A stretch of 64,000 nt of DNA. Source: Nocardia jiangxiensis NBRC 101359 (lineage in GTDB: Bacteria > Actinomycetota > Actinomycetes > Mycobacteriales > Mycobacteriaceae). How positions within the stretch are numbered: position 1 is the first letter of the stretch; each line of letters starts with the position of its first letter. This document shows, one piece after another, positions 53,450-62,497 of the stretch. The DNA lies in NCBI RefSeq assembly GCF_000308615.1, contig NZ_BAGB01000047.1, forward strand, positions 124,001-188,000. Reading direction: 5' to 3'. The position numbers and the translations under genes were made by a program. The notes beneath the pieces were generated by a model. It did not search any database. It was not told where the DNA came from and saw nothing but the letters and a program-made list of their open reading frames with translations.

Positions 53450-54280
53450 ATGGGTTCATTGGATGGCAGAGTCGCCTTCATCACCGGCGTGGCGCGAGGA
53501 CAGGGCCGCAGTCACGCGGTCCGGCTGGCCGCGGAGGGGGCGGACATCATCGGCGTGGACATCTGCGCCGACATATCCAGCAACAACTATCCACTCGCGA
53601 CCCGGGCGGAACTCGACGAGACCATCGGCCTCGTCCAGGAACACGGACGCAGGATGATCGGCTCGATCGCCGATGTGCGCGAATTCGCCACGGTGCGTGC
53701 GACTCTGGACGCCGGTGTCGCCGAGTTCGGCCGTCTGGACATCGTCTGCGCCAATGCGGGGATCGCACCGCTGTCGTTGGAACAGGTGCCGATCGAGACC
53801 GAGCTCGCGCAGTGGACCGATGTGATCGGGGTGAATCTGTCCGGCACGTTCCACACCGTCCGCGCGGCGATCCCGCACCTGGTCGCCGGCGGTCGCGGCG
53901 GCAGCATCATCCTGACCAGTTCCACCGCGGGGCTGGTCGGCATGGGCGGGCTCGACGGCGGCGGTCTGGGCTATGCCGCATCCAAGCACGCCATCGTCGG
54001 CATCATGCGGTGTCTGGCCAACAACCTTGCCGCCCATAGCATTCGGGTGAACACGGTGCATCCGACCGCGGTGAACACGATGATGGCGGTCAACCCGCAG
54101 ATGATGGAGTGGGCGGCGAACAATCCCGACGGCGGCCCGCATCTGATGAACCCCATGCCGGTTTCGCTGCTCGAACCGCGGGACATCAGCGATGCGGTGG
54201 CATTCCTGGCCTCCGATGCGGCCAAGTACATCACCGGCGTGACCCTCCCGGTCGACGCCGGTTTCACCAACAAACTCTGA
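53450..54280 (+). CDS. Mycofactocin-coupled SDR oxidoreductase (operon gene 1)
   Basis: 276 residues. Rossmann motif GVARGQGRSHAVRLAAEGAD. The insertion CADISSNNYPLATRAELDET is shorter and differs from copy a. Catalytic Ser in LTSSTAG and Tyr/Lys in LGYAASKHAIVG. It has the same TIGR03971-type start SHAVRL and closing LPVDAG. GAGG precedes ATG 53450. It is first of a plus-strand operon of four genes through 57462. Likely acts on an alcohol intermediate of the same pathway as the P450s. Confidence 0.9.
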   Translation: MGSLDGRVAFITGVARGQGRSHAVRLAAEGADIIGVDICADISSNNYPLATRAELDETIGLVQEHGRRMIGSIADVREFATVRATLDAGVAEFGRLDIVCANAGIAPLSLEQVPIETELAQWTDVIGVNLSGTFHTVRAAIPHLVAGGRGGSIILTSSTAGLVGMGGLDGGGLGYAASKHAIVGIMRCLANNLAAHSIRVNTVHPTAVNTMMAVNPQMMEWAANNPDGGPHLMNPMPVSLLEPRDISDAVAFLASDAAKYITGVTLPVDAGFTNKL

Positions 54281-54291
54281 GCGAGGCGACT

Positions 54292-55110
54292 ATGACACAG
54301 ACGAATTCGACCGGCCGGGTGGCCGGTAAACGGGTCCTGGTCACCGGCGCGGCGCGCGGTATGGGCCGCAGCCATGCGGTGCGCCTCGCTGAGGAAGGCG
54401 CGGATCTGATCCTGGTGGACATCTGCCGATCGCTGCCGGAGATCGAGTACCCGCTGTCCGCGCCGGAGGATCTGGCCGAAACCGCCCGCCTGGTCCGAAA
54501 ATTCGGTCGTCGCGCCGTGACGGCGATGGTGGATGTGCGCGATGCCGAGGCCCTGGCGTCGGCGGTCGACGAAGGCGTCGTCGAACTGGGCGGCCTGGAC
54601 GCCGCGGTGGCGAATGCGGGCGTGCTGACCGCGGCGACCTGGGATGCGACCACCTCCGAGCACTGGCGGACGGTGATCGACGTCAACCTGATCGGAGCAT
54701 GGAACACCTGTGCCGCGGCCCTGCCGCATCTGGTCGAGCGGGGCGGCAGCCTGGTCAACATCAGCTCGGCCGCCGGCATCAAGGGCACTCCGCTGCACAC
54801 CCCCTACACCGCGTCGAAGCACGCCGTGGTCGGAACGAGCAAGGCTCTGGCCAATGAGCTTGCCGCACAGAGTATCCGGGTCAATACCGTGCATCCCACC
54901 GGTGTCGCGACCGGGATGAATCCGACGTCCCTGTTCGGGCTGCTGTCCGAGAAACGACCGGATCTGGCGCCCCTGTTCGGCAATGCGATGCCGGTCCCGA
55001 TGATCGACGCCGTCGATGTCAGCAATGCCGTGCTGTACCTGATCTCGGACGAGTCGCGGTACGTCACCGGTATGGAGTTCAAGGTCGATGCGGGCGTCAC
55101 CGTCAGATAG
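54292..55110 (+). CDS. Mycofactocin-coupled SDR oxidoreductase (operon gene 2)
   Basis: 272 residues. Rossmann GAARGMGRSHAVRLAEEGAD, insertion CRSLPEIEYPLSAPEDLAET, catalytic NISSAAG (Ser) and TPYTASKHAV (YxxxK). C-terminal VDVSNAVLYLISDESRYVTG. It starts 12 bp after the previous SDR's stop with a GAGGCG site, so it is coupled. Together with gene 1, two different mycofactocin SDRs are made from one mRNA, perhaps for two successive alcohol steps. Confidence 0.9.
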   Translation: MTQTNSTGRVAGKRVLVTGAARGMGRSHAVRLAEEGADLILVDICRSLPEIEYPLSAPEDLAETARLVRKFGRRAVTAMVDVRDAEALASAVDEGVVELGGLDAAVANAGVLTAATWDATTSEHWRTVIDVNLIGAWNTCAAALPHLVERGGSLVNISSAAGIKGTPLHTPYTASKHAVVGTSKALANELAAQSIRVNTVHPTGVATGMNPTSLFGLLSEKRPDLAPLFGNAMPVPMIDAVDVSNAVLYLISDESRYVTGMEFKVDAGVTVR

Positions 55111-55153
55111 CCCGGCACGCGCCAACGGATCAGCCACACGGAAGGCACAAATC

Positions 55154-55987
55154 ATGACGACGATCGACACCGCCGGGACGAGCGATCCCGCGCGTGCCGA
55201 ACGCGGCAGGCGCGCGTTCGGGGAGGTGATGACCATTGCGGCCCCGGACGATTCGAGTCCCGCGATCGCCCGCGGCCTGATCGATTTCGTCTTCGCCGAG
55301 ATCTGGACCCGGCCGGGACTGACCAGGCGGGAACGTCGATTCATCACCCTGGCCTGCGTCGCGGACGCCGATGCCGAAGCCCCGATCGTGGAGCACGTGT
55401 ACGCGGCGCTCAACAGCGGTGACCTCACCGTCACCGAAATCCGCGAGGCGGTACTGCATTTCGCGGTGTACGCGGGCTGGCCGAAGGCATCGCGCTTGAA
55501 CATGATCGTCGATCAGCAGTGGGAGCGCGTCAATCACGAACGCGGGCAGCAGGTTCCACCGCCCGAACCGCTGCTGCCGCTGGTCACGCCGAGCGATCCG
55601 CAGGCCCGGCTGGCCCGCGGTGAGCAAGCCTTCCGGGAGGTCAACTGCCTGCCCTACGTCCCGGACCGGGACAACCCGTATCAGGGCGCGGGCATCCTCA
55701 ATTTCGTCTTCGGCGAGATGTGGCCGCGACCGGGCCTGGGCATGAAGGAACGGCGGTTGATCACGGTGGCCTGCGTGGCGTTCCAGGACGCGCCCTATCC
55801 GATCATGTCGCACGTCTACGCGGCATTGAAGAGCCGCGATCTGTCCTTCACCGAAATGGATGAATTCGCACTGCATTTCGCCGCGTATTCCGGCTGGCCG
55901 AAAGCCTCGTACCTGGACCGGGTGATCGCCGAGCAGAAGGTCCGCGTCCTGGACGAGTGGCGCGCGGACGAGGCAGAGACGTCGTAG
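55154..55987 (+). CDS. Two-domain carboxymuconolactone decarboxylase-like protein
   Basis: 277 residues with two tandem CMD domains. Domain 1 (residues about 10-125) has RRERRFITLACVADADAEAP and EHVYAALNSG; domain 2 (about 145-265) has MKERRLITVACVAFQDAPYP and SHVYAALKSRD. Both repeat FVF-E-W-RPGL and HFA-Y-GWPKAS. The CxxC redox pair of AhpD peroxidases is absent, so a peroxidase role is unlikely; the His resembles that of gamma-CMD. It is the third operon gene. The reaction is unknown. Confidence 0.86.
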   Translation: MTTIDTAGTSDPARAERGRRAFGEVMTIAAPDDSSPAIARGLIDFVFAEIWTRPGLTRRERRFITLACVADADAEAPIVEHVYAALNSGDLTVTEIREAVLHFAVYAGWPKASRLNMIVDQQWERVNHERGQQVPPPEPLLPLVTPSDPQARLARGEQAFREVNCLPYVPDRDNPYQGAGILNFVFGEMWPRPGLGMKERRLITVACVAFQDAPYPIMSHVYAALKSRDLSFTEMDEFALHFAAYSGWPKASYLDRVIAEQKVRVLDEWRADEAETS

Positions 55988-55995
55988 GAGCACCC

Positions 55996-57462
55996 ATGTC
56001 CACGAACATCGACAGCGCACCGCCGCTGCGGGGCGGGCCGCTCATCGGCGGGGATCGCCTCACTCGGACCTCCGAGGGAACGTACGAGCACATCTATCCC
56101 GCGACCGGCCGGGTCAACGGCACGGTCCAGGTGGCCGGAGCGACGGAGATCGACCAGGCGGTCGCCTCGGCCCGCGACGCACAGCGGGAGTGGATCTCCT
56201 ACCCCGCCGATCGCCGCCGCGATCTGCTGATCGACCTGGCCGACGCGGTGCACGAGACGATGCCCGAATTCACCCGGCTCAATGTGCACGACTACGCGGT
56301 GCCGGTATCACTCGCGGTCAATGCCGTTCTGCTGGAACGTTTTCTGCGATACTTCGCGGGATACGCCGACAAGCCGCACGGTCTGAGCACACCGGTCGCC
56401 GGATCGGCCGATGTGAATCTGGTCGAGCGCGAACCCTACGGCGTGGCCGGTGTGATCGCGCCGTGGAACGGTTCGATGGTGGTCGCCGGTTCCTGTGTCG
56501 CCCCGGCGCTGGCGGCGGGTAATGCCGTCGTGCTGAAACCGTCCCTGCTGGCGCCGTTCGCGGCGCTGCGACTCGGCGAATTGTGCACCGAGGCAGGGCT
56601 TCCCGCAGGACTGGTGAATGTCGTGCCGGCCGACGCGGACGGCAGTGCGGCGCTGGTGCGACATCCGGGAGTTCGCAAGATCCACTTCACCGGCGGCGCG
56701 GATACCGCCCGCCACGTGCTGACGAGTGCGGCGGTGAATCTCACCCCGGTGGTCGCCGAATTGGGCGGTAAATCGGCGAATCTGGTCTTCCCCGACGCCG
56801 ATCTCGACGCGGCGGCGCAACTGGCCGCTCACCAGGGACCGATCATGCAGTCCGGCCAGAGTTGCGCGAGTGCGAGCCGGGTGCTGGTGCACGAGTCGGT
56901 CCACGACGCGTTCACGGAGAAGTTCGTCGCGGCGATCGAAGCCGCGACCGTGGGTGATCCGTTCGATCCGACGGTCGTCTTCGGGCCGGTGATCAGCGAG
57001 AACGCTGCCGAACGCATTCTCGGGGTGATCGAGCGGACGATCGCCGAGGGCTCCGGGGAACTGCTCACCGGCGGTCGACGCATCGGCGGTGCGCTGGCCG
57101 AGGGCTACTACCTACAGCCCACGGTATTCGGCGGCGTGGACAACCGATCGGAACTCGCGCGGACCGAGACCTTCGGCCCGGTGGTCTCGGTGATTCCGTT
57201 CAGCGACGAGGCGCACGCCATCAGCCTGGCGAACGATACCGAGTACGGTCTGAACGCCTTCGTCCAGACGCGGGATCTGACTCGGGCACATCGGGTTTCG
57301 CGACAGTTGCAGGCCGGGTCGGTGTGGGTGAACCAGATCAGCGACATCTCACCGCAGGGCCCGTACGGCGGCTACAAGCAGAGCGGATTCGGCCGGACCG
57401 GCGGCCTGGACGGGCTGTACGAATTCCTCCAGGTGAAGAACATCCGCATCGGAATGAGCTGA
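55996..57462 (+). CDS. NAD-dependent aldehyde dehydrogenase
   Basis: 488 residues. It oxidises an aldehyde to the acid. Rossmann region GVAGVIAPWNG, Glu in VVAELGGKSANLVFPDADLD, catalytic Cys in QSGQSCASASRVLVHESVHD, and FGPVVSVIPFSDEAHAISLA, all canonical. ATG 55996 is 8 bp after the CMD-like stop. It closes the operon: alcohol from P450/SDR to aldehyde to acid is a natural flow. Substrate is unknown. Confidence 0.93.
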   Translation: MSTNIDSAPPLRGGPLIGGDRLTRTSEGTYEHIYPATGRVNGTVQVAGATEIDQAVASARDAQREWISYPADRRRDLLIDLADAVHETMPEFTRLNVHDYAVPVSLAVNAVLLERFLRYFAGYADKPHGLSTPVAGSADVNLVEREPYGVAGVIAPWNGSMVVAGSCVAPALAAGNAVVLKPSLLAPFAALRLGELCTEAGLPAGLVNVVPADADGSAALVRHPGVRKIHFTGGADTARHVLTSAAVNLTPVVAELGGKSANLVFPDADLDAAAQLAAHQGPIMQSGQSCASASRVLVHESVHDAFTEKFVAAIEAATVGDPFDPTVVFGPVISENAAERILGVIERTIAEGSGELLTGGRRIGGALAEGYYLQPTVFGGVDNRSELARTETFGPVVSVIPFSDEAHAISLANDTEYGLNAFVQTRDLTRAHRVSRQLQAGSVWVNQISDISPQGPYGGYKQSGFGRTGGLDGLYEFLQVKNIRIGMS

Positions 57463-57492
57463 AATCCCTACGGCGACAAGGTGGTTCATGGC

Positions 57493-57912
57493 TCACTGGT
57501 CCGGGAGCAGCAGATCCGCGAGTTCGGTGAGCAGTTCCCGGGCGCGCTGGGCCTTGGCCGGGTCGCCGAGGGCAGTGGTGAGAGTGTCGTCCAGGTGCGG
57601 GGTGGTGCGGCGGGCGATGGCGCGGAACAGGGCGTCGGTCGGGTAGACGAGGGTGCGGCGGCGGTCTCGCGGATCGACGTCGGTGGCCAGCATCGCATCC
57701 TCGACCAGCCGGGTGATGCATTCGGAGATGTGCGGCTGGGAGAAACCGGTTCGCTGGGTGATCTCCCGGACGGAACTGCCGGGATTGTCCAGCACGTCGG
57801 TCAGCACCGCGATCTCCCCCTCCGGCGGACGCTCCACACCGGATTCGAGACTCAGCTGCCGGGCCAGCTCGATCAGATGCCTGCCCAGTCGGTGAAGCCG
57901 TCTTCCGTCCAT
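57493..57912 (-). CDS. MarR-family regulator
   Basis: 139 residues. The winged helix is SSVREITQRTGFSQPHISEC then ITRLVEDAMLATDVDPRDRR; the wing is RDRRRTLVYPTDAL. The N-terminal helix LGRHLIELARQLSLESG forms the dimer. ATG 57912 has AGGGCGG nearby. It is divergent from the secreted protein gene at 58009, and two palindromes ATYGGTACCGAT lie in the gap. It probably represses itself and the secreted protein gene. Confidence 0.85.
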   Translation of the reverse strand: MDGRRLHRLGRHLIELARQLSLESGVERPPEGEIAVLTDVLDNPGSSVREITQRTGFSQPHISECITRLVEDAMLATDVDPRDRRRTLVYPTDALFRAIARRTTPHLDDTLTTALGDPAKAQRARELLTELADLLLPDQ

Positions 57913-57941
57913 ACCGCCCTAGGTTAGAGTAGAGCCAATAC

Positions 57942-57981
57942 ATTGGTACCGATGCAATTGACCAAATACATCGGTACCGAT
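57942..57981. promoter_or_regulatory. Twin palindromic operators (MarR/secreted gene divergent promoter)
   Basis: ATTGGTACCGAT (57942-57953) and ATCGGTACCGAT (57970-57981) are 28 bp apart, start to start. The second is a perfect 12-bp palindrome, the first one mismatch from it. Both lie in the 96-bp gap between the MarR and secreted-protein genes; 28 bp is near three helical turns. Confidence 0.75.
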
Positions 57982-58008
57982 ATTTTTCCGTCGAAGATAG
58001 GTTGTTCC

Positions 58009-59895
58009 ATGGGCGACGTGATTCGAGCCCGCCGCACCCGCTCGTCCACACGAGTGCGGTGCGTCCTGGCGGTACTGCTGTCGATCGCACTGACCTGGGC
58101 CGGACCACCGGCGTCTGCCGCATCGCCGGGCGGCGCGATCACCGTGGATCCGTCCCAGCAGCCGCACCGGAAGGTCACGCTCGACGAATTGCCGGTGCCG
58201 CCGACCGCACCGTCCACCGCCGCCGGATCATGTACCGCCGCAATCAATCCGCACGGCACGGGCTGCGTGAGCCCGGCCTGGGGAGCCCTCGGCGCGGCGG
58301 GAACCTACTGGCCGTCGAGCCGATACGTCCTCGTCGGCGCGGTACTCACCGGAGCCCCGACGACGGGACCGGCCGCGATCTACACCGGACCTCAGGTACT
58401 GCTGGCACACACCGACGGCGCGACGTTCCCCAATGGCGACGGCTGGAAATGCCTGACCTGCGGTGTCGCGAATCCGGCCGCATTCAGCGAGAACGCGAAT
58501 TTCACCTATCCGATCAACGGCTTCCACGACGGACACCGCGCCCTCGCGGGGGCATCGGTGATCGACTGCGGCGCATACGAATTCGCCGACCGGCGCTGCA
58601 CGCCGACGCAGCTGCACGCCTATCCGCTGTACTGGGACGACGGCACCGGCAAACCCGGCGCACTGCGTGAGCCGCGCCTGAACCCGGACGACACCCACAT
58701 CGGATTCAACTACGCGGTGACAGCCGGCGGCGCCTACGACGAGTTCGCCTTCATGGGGACACTGAACTTCGACCGAGCGAATGGCAGATACGACATCGAC
58801 AAGGTACGCATGCTGTTCAATCCCTCGCTGTCCTTCCAGCCGTACGCCGTGGACAACGGGCAGCTGCGCTTCCAGCCCGCCGGGATGATCGGCGAGTTCC
58901 GCGGCTGGACCGCGAACGGCACTGCGGCCCTGGGGATTCAGAGCGCCGAGTCGGACGGGATCGATGCCTGGGCCACCGACAACGCGACCGGACGATCACG
59001 CCTGCTGACCCGGCACGCACAGTACACCGACCCCATGGCTCCCTCCCCCGACGGCCGCTATCTGCTCTCCGAGCAGGTGCTCGGTTCGGGCCGCCTGGAC
59101 TTCATCTCGGGTATGCAGGGCATCGCGCCGCTCACCGATCAGGCGGGCACCACCGGCCACATCTCGGGCATCCGCAACAACGGACAGCGCCGATTCTTCC
59201 TGCCCTACGTCGTCGATCTCGGTTCGGGCCGCAGCCAGCAGCTGGACCCCGGCGGCGATCCCGGTTGGAATGCCGCCGCCGATCCGGCCTGGCTGGCCGA
59301 CAGCACCGGCGCGGTCTGGGCGGAGAATCTGGTGACCGCTCCCGCCTGCGGCGCAGGTAATCCCCTGCCGTGCCCGGTATCCCGGGAACCTGGCGGACGG
59401 CACAGCCGCGTCATGATCGCACGGTTCACCGACACCGCACCGACCGCGCCGATCGCGGTGCCGCCCGCACCGGAAGCCACCTGGGGGATCGCCTACCACC
59501 CGGGCGACCCCATGCCGACCCGACCGCACCTGCCCGCGGGAACATACACTCTGCCAGGCAAGCGATCCGGGACGGCACAGGTAGTTGTCACCGAGGACGC
59601 CGCCGCGGCCCGCATCATGCGAATCCAGGTGTCCTACAACGACTTCAGCGACATCCCGGACAGCACGCTGAACGGCACGGAAAGCGTGCAGCGCGTCACG
59701 GACGCCGCGATCAGCGCGTACACCTGGCACGAGGATCTGCGAATGTCCGGGCAGCATCAGGGTACGAAGAAGACCTCCGAACCCGACGGCTTCACCCTCT
59801 CACCGGCGGTGTTGCAGAACGACTTCCAGGCCACGGGCACGATGACCACGACCATCGACGGCCACGTGTACACCCAGCCCGCGAACGGCACATGA
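58009..59895 (+). CDS. Secreted protein, possible TolB/WD-like beta-propeller, unknown function
   Basis: 628 residues. The N-terminus is a Sec signal: RTRSSTRVRCVLAVLLSIAL then TWAGPPASAAS, cut after ASA. The mature part has cysteine pairs (SCTAAINPHGTGC, KCLTCGVAN) and recurring PSPDGRYLLS and DDTHIGF motifs, as in TolB-like propellers. The C-terminal part (TYTLPGKRSGTAQVVVTEDA) looks like an immunoglobulin-like addition. ATG 58009 is preceded by GAAGATAG. Its promoter holds MarR operators. I cannot name its function; a surface or exported binding/hydrolytic role is possible. Confidence 0.72.
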   Translation: MGDVIRARRTRSSTRVRCVLAVLLSIALTWAGPPASAASPGGAITVDPSQQPHRKVTLDELPVPPTAPSTAAGSCTAAINPHGTGCVSPAWGALGAAGTYWPSSRYVLVGAVLTGAPTTGPAAIYTGPQVLLAHTDGATFPNGDGWKCLTCGVANPAAFSENANFTYPINGFHDGHRALAGASVIDCGAYEFADRRCTPTQLHAYPLYWDDGTGKPGALREPRLNPDDTHIGFNYAVTAGGAYDEFAFMGTLNFDRANGRYDIDKVRMLFNPSLSFQPYAVDNGQLRFQPAGMIGEFRGWTANGTAALGIQSAESDGIDAWATDNATGRSRLLTRHAQYTDPMAPSPDGRYLLSEQVLGSGRLDFISGMQGIAPLTDQAGTTGHISGIRNNGQRRFFLPYVVDLGSGRSQQLDPGGDPGWNAAADPAWLADSTGAVWAENLVTAPACGAGNPLPCPVSREPGGRHSRVMIARFTDTAPTAPIAVPPAPEATWGIAYHPGDPMPTRPHLPAGTYTLPGKRSGTAQVVVTEDAAAARIMRIQVSYNDFSDIPDSTLNGTESVQRVTDAAISAYTWHEDLRMSGQHQGTKKTSEPDGFTLSPAVLQNDFQATGTMTTTIDGHVYTQPANGT

Positions 59896-59901
59896 GAAAA
59901 C

Positions 59902-59951
59902 ACCCGTTGTCCGCGTGGGCGGATAGGTAGGCACCCACGCGGACAACGGGT
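59902..59951. terminator. Strong bidirectional terminator
   Basis: ACCCGTTGTCCGCGTGGG (59902-59919) and CCCACGCGGACAACGGGT (59934-59951) form an 18-bp perfect stem with a 14-base loop. GAAAAC precedes and TTTC follows. It lies between the convergent ends of the secreted-protein gene and the SDR gene and would stop both. Confidence 0.9.
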
Positions 59952-59962
59952 TTCACGAGAAG

Positions 59963-60802
59963 TTACTTCAGGGTGCTGCCCGCGTCGACCGTCATCGGCA
60001 GACCGGTGACGTACCGCGACTCGTCCGAGGCCAGGAACAACACCGCGTTGCTGATGTCCACCGGCTCGACCCAGCCCACCGGCAGAACGTGCATGAACTG
60101 CGCGACCGGAGCGAAATCCTCCTTGGTCGGGTTCTCCAGGTCCGGACGGAACAACTTCATGGTGGCGTCGTTCATGAACATCGGGGTGTTCACGTTCGTC
60201 GGGTGCACCGAGTTGACGCGGATCGAATGCTGCCCCAGCTCCACCGCGAAGGCCCGCATCAGACCGACCACGCCGTGCTTGGCCGCGATGTAGTGGCCGG
60301 TGTTCGGGTACGCCTTGAGCCCGCCCACCGAGCTGGTCAGGATGATCGAACCACCGCGTCCACCCGAGAGTACGTGCGGGATACCGGCTTTCGCCGTCTT
60401 CCAGACACCCGAGAGGTTGATCCCGATCATGGTGTCCCAGTCCTGCTCGCTGGTCTTGTCCAGCGTGTCGCCGCCGTTGCCGATACCGGCGTTGGCGACG
60501 ATGATGTCCAACCGGCCCAGCTGCTCGACGCCGCTGTCCACCGCGGCCTTCAGCGCGTCGAAGTCACGCACGTCGACCTCGGCGGTGACGACCCGGCGGC
60601 CCAACCCCTTGACCAGGTCGGCGGTCTCGGCCAGATCCGCCGGCGTGGACGCCGCGATGGCATCACTGCCGCTCACCGGCTTGCAGACATCGACCGCGAT
60701 GATGTCCGCGCCTTCCTGCGCCAGCCGCACCGCATGGCTGCGGCCCTGACCGCGTGCCGCACCCGTGATGAAGGCGACCTTGCCTTCGACCCGTCCGGTC
60801 AT
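59963..60802 (-). CDS. Mycofactocin-coupled SDR oxidoreductase (cassette copy b)
   Basis: 279 residues, near-identical to the SDR at 51811 (differences are few, for example MTGRVEG against MAGRVEG at the start). Nucleotide loop GAARGQGRSHAVRLAQEGAD, insertion CKPVSGSDAIAASTPADLAE, and HYIAAKHGV catalytic. ATG 60802 follows AGGAAGA. It lies 89 bp downstream of the P450 copy b gene on the same strand, a probable operon. The role is the same as copy a. Confidence 0.93.
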   Translation of the reverse strand: MTGRVEGKVAFITGAARGQGRSHAVRLAQEGADIIAVDVCKPVSGSDAIAASTPADLAETADLVKGLGRRVVTAEVDVRDFDALKAAVDSGVEQLGRLDIIVANAGIGNGGDTLDKTSEQDWDTMIGINLSGVWKTAKAGIPHVLSGGRGGSIILTSSVGGLKAYPNTGHYIAAKHGVVGLMRAFAVELGQHSIRVNSVHPTNVNTPMFMNDATMKLFRPDLENPTKEDFAPVAQFMHVLPVGWVEPVDISNAVLFLASDESRYVTGLPMTVDAGSTLK

Positions 60803-60891
60803 TTCTTCCTCGATTCGTTGTGCTGTCGACGTGGCCCGTCTCGTGGAAGGGCCTGATGTGCAAGGGAATCCGTGCTCCGGGATGCGGAGCT

Positions 60892-62169
60892 TCAGGGATT
60901 CGGAGTGAAGGTGATGTGCAGGTTGGACAGCCCGCGCAGGATGTAGGTCGGCTCGTAGTCGAAGCGCCGATCGCCCTCGGGGCCGTGGTGTTCGGAGTCG
61001 ATGCGGATGTCGAGCATCCGGTCCAGGATCCGCTCGATGGAGATGCGGCCCTCGGCCCGCGCCAACGGAGAGCCGGGGCAGGTGTGATTACCGCGCCCGA
61101 ACGCCATGTGCTCGCGGAAGTTCTTGCGGTCCAACCGGAATTCGTGCGGATTGTCGAATCGGCGCGGATCCCGGTTCGCCGCACCCGGGCAGACCATGAC
61201 CTTGGATCCGACCGGCAGTTCGACCCCGCCCACGGTGGTGGCCCGCTTCGCGAGCCGGAATCCGCTCTTGACCGGCGCGTCCATCCGCAGCGACTCCTCG
61301 ATGAAGACCGGGATCAGACTGCGGTCCGCGCGCAGCGCGTCCTGGATGTCGGGGCGATCGCCCAGAATCCGCAGTGCGGATCCGAGCATTTTGGCCGTGG
61401 TCTCCTGTCCCGCGCCGAACAGGAAGGTCGCCGACCGGACGACGTCGATCACCTCGGGGGTGGACCCGTCCGGATATTTCGCCTGCGCCAGCTGGGTCAG
61501 CACATCATCGCGCGGATTCTCGCGACGATCGCTGATGTAGGCGCTGAACTTCTCGTCCAACCATTCCAGCGGGTTGCTGGAGACGATGTCGTCGTCCAGC
61601 GCGCCGACCCGGGTGCCCGGACGCTCGGCGCCCAGGACGATGCGGAACTGCTGGTGATCCTCCTCCGGAACACCCAATACGTCGGCAACCACCAGCAGCG
61701 CAAAGGGTTTGGAGTACTCGGCCAGGAACTCGCAACTGCCCTGACTCACGAACTCGTCCAGCTGGCGGTCGGCCAGCCGCCACATGAAGTCCTCGTTCTC
61801 CTTCAACCGCGCCGGGGTGAGCAGGCGGTTCAGCAGGGATCGCGCGTAGGTGTGCCCCGGCGGATCCATCGTGACCATATGCTCGTACATGGGCATCTGG
61901 GTGCGGTGCTGTTCGATCAGCGCGCCGATGTCATCGCCTTCGATCTCGAACGGCAGCGGCGGGAACGGACCGCCCACCGAGATCACCGACGAGAACAGGT
62001 CGGGATCCTTGAACACCTCGGCCGCTTCCTCATATCCGGTGACCGCGTACACACCGTGGTGCGACTCCTGCGACACCGGGCATTTGGCCCGCATGTGATC
62101 GAAGTACGGGTGCGGGTCGGGCACTAGCGACGGGTCGGTGAAGTAATCGACCGAATCGAAATCAACCAT
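60892..62169 (-). CDS. Cytochrome P450 (cassette copy b)
   Basis: 425 residues, related to the P450 at 49590. I-helix FGAGQETTAKMLGSALR, ExxR in FIEESLRMDAPV, heme loop FGRGNHTCPGSPLARAEG. Shared blocks include VTMDPP(D/G)HT and SNPLEWL. ATG 62169 is chosen at MVDFDSVDYFTDP; the longer frame has no similarity. An operator-like GTAAC-ACA-GTTAC (62208-62220) lies 39 bp upstream. It and the SDR downstream form the second cassette, with a TetR gene on the other side. It needs redox partners from outside the window. Confidence 0.92.
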   Translation of the reverse strand: MVDFDSVDYFTDPSLVPDPHPYFDHMRAKCPVSQESHHGVYAVTGYEEAAEVFKDPDLFSSVISVGGPFPPLPFEIEGDDIGALIEQHRTQMPMYEHMVTMDPPGHTYARSLLNRLLTPARLKENEDFMWRLADRQLDEFVSQGSCEFLAEYSKPFALLVVADVLGVPEEDHQQFRIVLGAERPGTRVGALDDDIVSSNPLEWLDEKFSAYISDRRENPRDDVLTQLAQAKYPDGSTPEVIDVVRSATFLFGAGQETTAKMLGSALRILGDRPDIQDALRADRSLIPVFIEESLRMDAPVKSGFRLAKRATTVGGVELPVGSKVMVCPGAANRDPRRFDNPHEFRLDRKNFREHMAFGRGNHTCPGSPLARAEGRISIERILDRMLDIRIDSEHHGPEGDRRFDYEPTYILRGLSNLHITFTPNP

Positions 62170-62207
62170 CCGGAGAACTCCTGAGTGAGCTGGGCAACAT
62201 ACGGATG

Positions 62208-62220
62208 GTAACACAGTTAC
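62208..62220. promoter_or_regulatory. Operator-like palindrome upstream of P450b
   Basis: GTAACACAGTTAC is a perfect dyad (GTAAC/GTTAC around ACA). It lies 39 bp upstream of the P450b start, at the promoter, and resembles TetR-type operators. Confidence 0.55.
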
Positions 62221-62409
62221 TCATATTTGCGAATGTGGTTCTCCAAGAGGTCGAACCCGACTCGCCACGTCCGGTGAACCGGCAGAATCATCGGGAAACA
62301 GGGCGTCTACCCGCCCGCCTCCGAGCCCAGGAACGCCGGGCGGGGCAGCCCCCGAGCGCTCACACCGGGCCGATGTCGCTCAGCTTCGCGGGCTGCGCAT
62401 GACAGATCA

Positions 62410-62497
62410 GAGAATGAGATTCTCCCAACCGGCGAGACGATTCCTCGTCAGATGAAAGGAGAATGCCGTCATCGTCAGAATAATATCCCATTCTCCT
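62410..62497. promoter_or_regulatory. GAGAAT/ATTCTC inverted-repeat cluster before TetR
   Basis: GAGAATGAGATTCTC (62410-62424) is a perfect 15-bp dyad. AGGAGAATG (62457-62465) and CATTCTCCT (62489-62497) form a separated 9-bp inverted repeat. All share the arm AGAAT/ATTCT, suggesting multiple binding sites for one regulator, most likely the TetR protein encoded at 62546. Confidence 0.6.
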
